A stretch of 8,916 nucleotides of DNA from an uncultured Arcanobacterium sp. (lineage in GTDB: Bacteria; Actinomycetota; Actinomycetes; Actinomycetales; Actinomycetaceae): positions 1-8,916 of the forward strand of contig NZ_CAMXYE010000062.1 of assembly GCF_947253055.1 (NCBI RefSeq), read 5' to 3'. The notes beneath the pieces are model-generated. The model was not told the DNA's origin, made no database searches, and was given only the letters and a program-made list of their open reading frames with translations. The position numbers were made by a program, and so were the translations under genes. Of this stretch, positions 7,952 through 8,916 are shown piece by piece (the first letter of the stretch is position 1; every line of letters begins with the position of its first letter).

Positions 7952-7970
7952 GTGAAATTTTACGCACTCC
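7946..7970 (-). terminator. weak terminator candidate after yciO
   Basis: On the minus strand AGTG (7968 to 7965) pairs with CACT (7954 to 7951), extendable by two G-T pairs, and runs into six Ts (7951 to 7946). The stem is short and the loop long, so this is weak. Confidence 0.25.
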
Positions 7971-7988
7971 TACCCGAAAATTTTCCCT

Positions 7989-8014
7989 ACCTTCTCTAGA
8001 GCCCACCTTCTCTA
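7989..8014. repeat. 10-bp direct repeat overlapping the yciO stop codon
   Basis: ACCTTCTCTA occurs at 7989-7998 and 8005-8014, a 16-bp period. On the coding (minus) strand it reads TAGAGAAGGT twice, and the first TAG is the yciO stop codon. A local duplication is the simplest explanation. Confidence 0.5.
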
Positions 8015-8632
8015 AAGAAAAGATGCCGTATCTCCCGCACCTTGCCGCACTAGCTCAATTGCACCGGTAGAAAGATCGAGCACCGTCGTTGCGCCTTTTT
8101 CACCCACTGGGCCTTCCACCACTAAATCAAGCGCATTTCCCAGCTGCTCATTTATTATCCACCCTTCCGTAAGTGGTTCAGTGCTACCAGGAACTATAAG
8201 TGATGATGAATTTAAAGGCTCTCCCATTTCCGCCAAAATAGCTTGCACAATTTTATGCTGCGGAATCCGCACTCCTACTGTGGATTTCCGCGGATTTAAG
8301 CTCATACGCGGCACTGCTTTCGTGCCTTTGAGAATAAATGTATACGGCCCCGGCGTGAGCGATTTAATGAGGCGGAACGAGGCATTGTCGATTATTACTA
8401 GCTGCCCGAGTTGCGCAAAATCGTGACAGAGCAAAGTAAAATCGTGCTTCTCTCCCACTTGCCGAATCGTGCGTATTCTTTCTAAGCCAGCTTTATTTCC
8501 CAAGGCGCACACTATTGCATAACCAGAATCGGTAGGAAGAGCAGCCACTTCTCCGCGGCGCAACCGATCTACCACTTTTTTCACTAGCCGCTGTTGTGGA
8601 TTATCGGGATGAATTTCTATATAGCCTGCCAT
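8012..8632 (-). CDS. yciO: YciO-type protein of the Sua5/YciO/YrdC/YwlC family
   Basis: This 206-residue protein has a single YrdC-like domain and no C-terminal Sua5 extension. It follows E. coli YciO, as I recall it, almost block by block: IHPDNPQQRL (7-16), PTDSGYA (33-39), KHDFTLLC (62-69), TPGPYTFILKGTK (93-105), VGVRIP (119-124), GEPLNSSSL (137-145) and a C-terminal RQGAGD. The family as a whole makes threonylcarbamoyl-AMP for the t6A tRNA modification, but YciO proteins form a separate branch whose role is less certain. The TsaC K-x-R and S-x-N residues appear as R57-x-V59 and S142-x-S144, so automatic annotation as threonylcarbamoyl-AMP synthase should be treated with care. ATG 8632 has AAGGAG (8644 to 8639) 6 bases upstream. 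It is divergent from the ORF at the right edge. Confidence 0.9.
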   Translation of the reverse strand: MAGYIEIHPDNPQQRLVKKVVDRLRRGEVAALPTDSGYAIVCALGNKAGLERIRTIRQVGEKHDFTLLCHDFAQLGQLVIIDNASFRLIKSLTPGPYTFILKGTKAVPRMSLNPRKSTVGVRIPQHKIVQAILAEMGEPLNSSSLIVPGSTEPLTEGWIINEQLGNALDLVVEGPVGEKGATTVLDLSTGAIELVRQGAGDTASFL

Positions 8633-8728
8633 AGTAATCTCCTTCCCCGCAGTGCCAACTACTTTTTTATACCTTATATTCTAGCTATATACTGGCAATA
8701 CAATAAGAAGCATTGGGAAAGGAAATTG
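8633..8728. promoter_or_regulatory. divergent spacer between yciO and the ACP-like gene
   Basis: This 96-bp spacer is AT-rich in the middle. On the plus strand TATACT (8688-8693) is a good -10 box for the right-hand gene, with only a T-run at the -35 position, and AAAGGA (8718-8723) is its ribosome binding site. On the minus strand TATAAG and TATAAA hexamers lie between about 8667 and 8679 and could serve yciO, without a correctly spaced -35. Confidence 0.4.
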
Positions 8729-8916
8729 ATGCCTAGCATTTCATCTCTCCAACCGGCTCAGCAGTTGGCTTTAGCCCAAATTCGCGTAGAACTATCCCAC
8801 ATCGCTCCGGAAATTCCGGAAGCAGAAATTCTCCCCGATTCTGAGCTAGAAAAAAATCTCCGCCTCGATCTTCCTTCTCGCTGGGTACTAGCCACTGCCT
8901 TAGAGCGCCTCTGTAA
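8729..8916 (+). CDS. acyl carrier protein-like ORF, 5' part, serine missing
   Basis: The first 62 codons of a gene cut by the right edge. ATG 8729 has AAAGGA 5 bases upstream, the frame stays open to the end, and codon use matches its neighbours, so it looks real. By eye it lines up without gaps with the first two-thirds of an acyl carrier protein: an N-terminal helix with QIRVELSHIAP (17-27), a linker with EILPDSELEKNL (33-44), then LDLPSRWVLATALERL (46-61) where an ACP has xDSLxxxELVxALEEx. The Asp is kept (D47) and the leucine, alanine and glutamate spacing of helix II fits, but the position of the phosphopantetheine serine is L48; the nearest serine, S50, is two residues late. If the alignment is right, this is an ACP fold that cannot carry the usual prosthetic group. 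The rest of the gene is outside the window, and an unrelated small helical protein is possible. Confidence 0.5.
   Translation, partial: MPSISSLQPAQQLALAQIRVELSHIAPEIPEAEILPDSELEKNLRLDLPSRWVLATALERLC

Noticed and set aside
1..8916. CRISPR array, insertion sequence, prophage or defence system
   Set aside because: No regularly spaced repeats, transposase, integrase, phage or defence-type genes were found. The gene order reads as ordinary chromosome.

Overview
The window looks like chromosomal sequence from an actinobacterium of moderate G+C (about half by eye). Two things point there. A DUF3052 gene, a family I know essentially from Actinobacteria, sits divergently beside a homodimeric-type pyruvate dehydrogenase E1 (aceE), the arrangement I recall from mycobacteria (Rv2240c/Rv2241). 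The moderate G+C and AT-rich spacers would suit a low-G+C member such as an Actinomycetaceae relative. That last step is inference, and I cannot name a species.

Layout from left to right. The 5' end of a tRNA gene (minus strand) is cut by the left edge. Next is DUF3052 (minus), with a possible terminator between it and the tRNA. A 231-bp divergent spacer leads to aceE (plus, 902 codons), which looks intact and keeps the thiamine diphosphate and catalytic residues. After a 77-bp gap come two half-size ABC exporter genes (plus) overlapping by 8 bp. They look like the two subunits of one heterodimeric exporter with one normal and one degenerate ATP site. The second ABC gene converges on, and overlaps by 15 bp, a HAD-family phosphatase gene (minus). 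Upstream of that, also on minus, is a yciO-type Sua5/YrdC-domain gene. Divergent from yciO, the first 62 codons of a further gene run off the right edge. Its sequence lines up with an acyl carrier protein but lacks the phosphopantetheine serine at the expected place.

Functionally the window mixes central metabolism (AceE oxidatively decarboxylates pyruvate towards acetyl-CoA), an exporter of unknown substrate, and small housekeeping-type enzymes. No mobile element, CRISPR array, phage gene or obvious defence system was seen. The most unusual item is the serine-less ACP-like ORF at the right edge. Next come the conserved but uncharacterised DUF3052 partner of aceE and the yciO-type gene, whose presumed substrate-site residues differ from TsaC/YrdC.
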